From assembly GCA_947178045.1 (NCBI GenBank), contig CAMWWR010000140.1, positions 1 through 5,754 on the forward strand: a stretch of 5,754 bases of DNA, in the 5' to 3' direction. The notes beneath the pieces were generated by a model, which ran no database searches, was not told the DNA's origin, and saw only the letters and a program-made list of their open reading frames with translations. A program made the position numbers and the translations under genes. The DNA comes from an uncultured Clostridia bacterium (lineage in GTDB: Bacteria > Bacillota > Clostridia > Lachnospirales > Lachnospiraceae). This document shows, in pieces, positions 5,415-5,754 of this stretch. The stretch's first letter is position 1. Each line of letters begins with the position of its first letter.

Positions 5415-5754
5415 ATGGATGAAAATATGAAAGCAGTATATCAGTATTTTGATGAGCTGGTCATGCCGATGATTCGAAAATGCCACCCCGGACTTGCAGA
5501 TGACATGTCCATTTTAGTGCTTGGTTCGGCGGGGCTTGGTATTGCGGATGAATGGTCGGATCTGGAAGCGGCCGTATATCTGCCGGAGAAGCTCTGGAGG
5601 GAGCAGGGCGCTTCTCTGCAGCTGTCGCTGAATCGACTGGTATCGGAACAGAATGTTTGGAAAAAGGAAGGCTCTGTTCTCTGCGTGCATCCGCTGAACT
5701 GGCTTCTGGACGGGCAGGGAGCGAAAATTGCAGAGCTGCCGGCATCTCCGGGAG
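5415..5754 (+). CDS. Nucleotidyltransferase-fold protein, DUF4037-like (3' end outside window)
   Basis: An open frame from ATG 5415 runs to the right edge without a stop, giving 113 residues (starting MDENMKAVYQYFDELV). AGAGGA (5401-5406) lies 8 nt before the ATG and a good promoter is upstream, so the start is well supported. Residues 33-51 read ILVLGSAGLGIADEWSDLE: a hydrophobic strand, then GS, then SD-x-E, the pattern of the DNA polymerase beta nucleotidyltransferase superfamily (GS followed by about ten residues and D-x-D/E). Gly37-Ser38 would hold the nucleotide phosphate, and Asp49 with Glu51 would be metal ligands. The usual second Asp being Glu is a variation seen in some families. 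Such proteins transfer a nucleotide to a small molecule or protein, or serve as toxins or regulators; the substrate here cannot be told. The DUF4037 assignment is tentative because the C-terminal half is outside the window. No signal peptide or membrane segment is seen. Confidence 0.6.
   Translation, partial: MDENMKAVYQYFDELVMPMIRKCHPGLADDMSILVLGSAGLGIADEWSDLEAAVYLPEKLWREQGASLQLSLNRLVSEQNVWKKEGSVLCVHPLNWLLDGQGAKIAELPASPG

Overview
The window looks like chromosomal DNA from a Gram-positive anaerobe of the class Clostridia, most likely a Lachnospiraceae-type organism. This is inferred from moderately high GC in coding regions, AT-rich intergenic gaps, GGAGG-type ribosome binding sites, sigma-A-like promoters, and protein families common in that group. 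No sequence search was run, so the taxonomy is a guess.

Layout, left to right. Positions 1-420 (+) hold the C-terminal part of a calcineurin-like metallophosphoesterase. It faces metY (476-1762, -), an O-acetylhomoserine sulfhydrylase, across a shared inverted-repeat terminator. metY is divergent from an Rrf2-family regulator (1948-2367, +) across a 185-bp region dense with regulatory signals: two sigma-A promoters, two matching ACCTAT-N7-ATAGGT-type dyads (one on each promoter), a further dyad on the metY -10, and a 19-bp imperfect tandem repeat. After a probable terminator comes a DUF362 protein gene (2653-3516, +) with its own promoter and a roughly 90-nt leader. It converges on a PAS-degenerate GGDEF-EAL protein gene (3538-5205, -), probably a cyclic-di-GMP phosphodiesterase. 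Divergent from that gene, a nucleotidyltransferase-fold protein begins at 5415 (+) and runs off the right edge.

The clearest functional unit is metY plus the Rrf2 gene. The regulator probably binds both promoters, repressing sulfur assimilation into homocysteine and its own synthesis. Its three cysteines suggest that an Fe-S cluster or thiol state is the signal. The other genes each appear to be separate transcription units with no obvious shared pathway. I see no mobile element, CRISPR array, tRNA or rRNA, and no convincing new multi-gene system; the most noteworthy material is regulatory.
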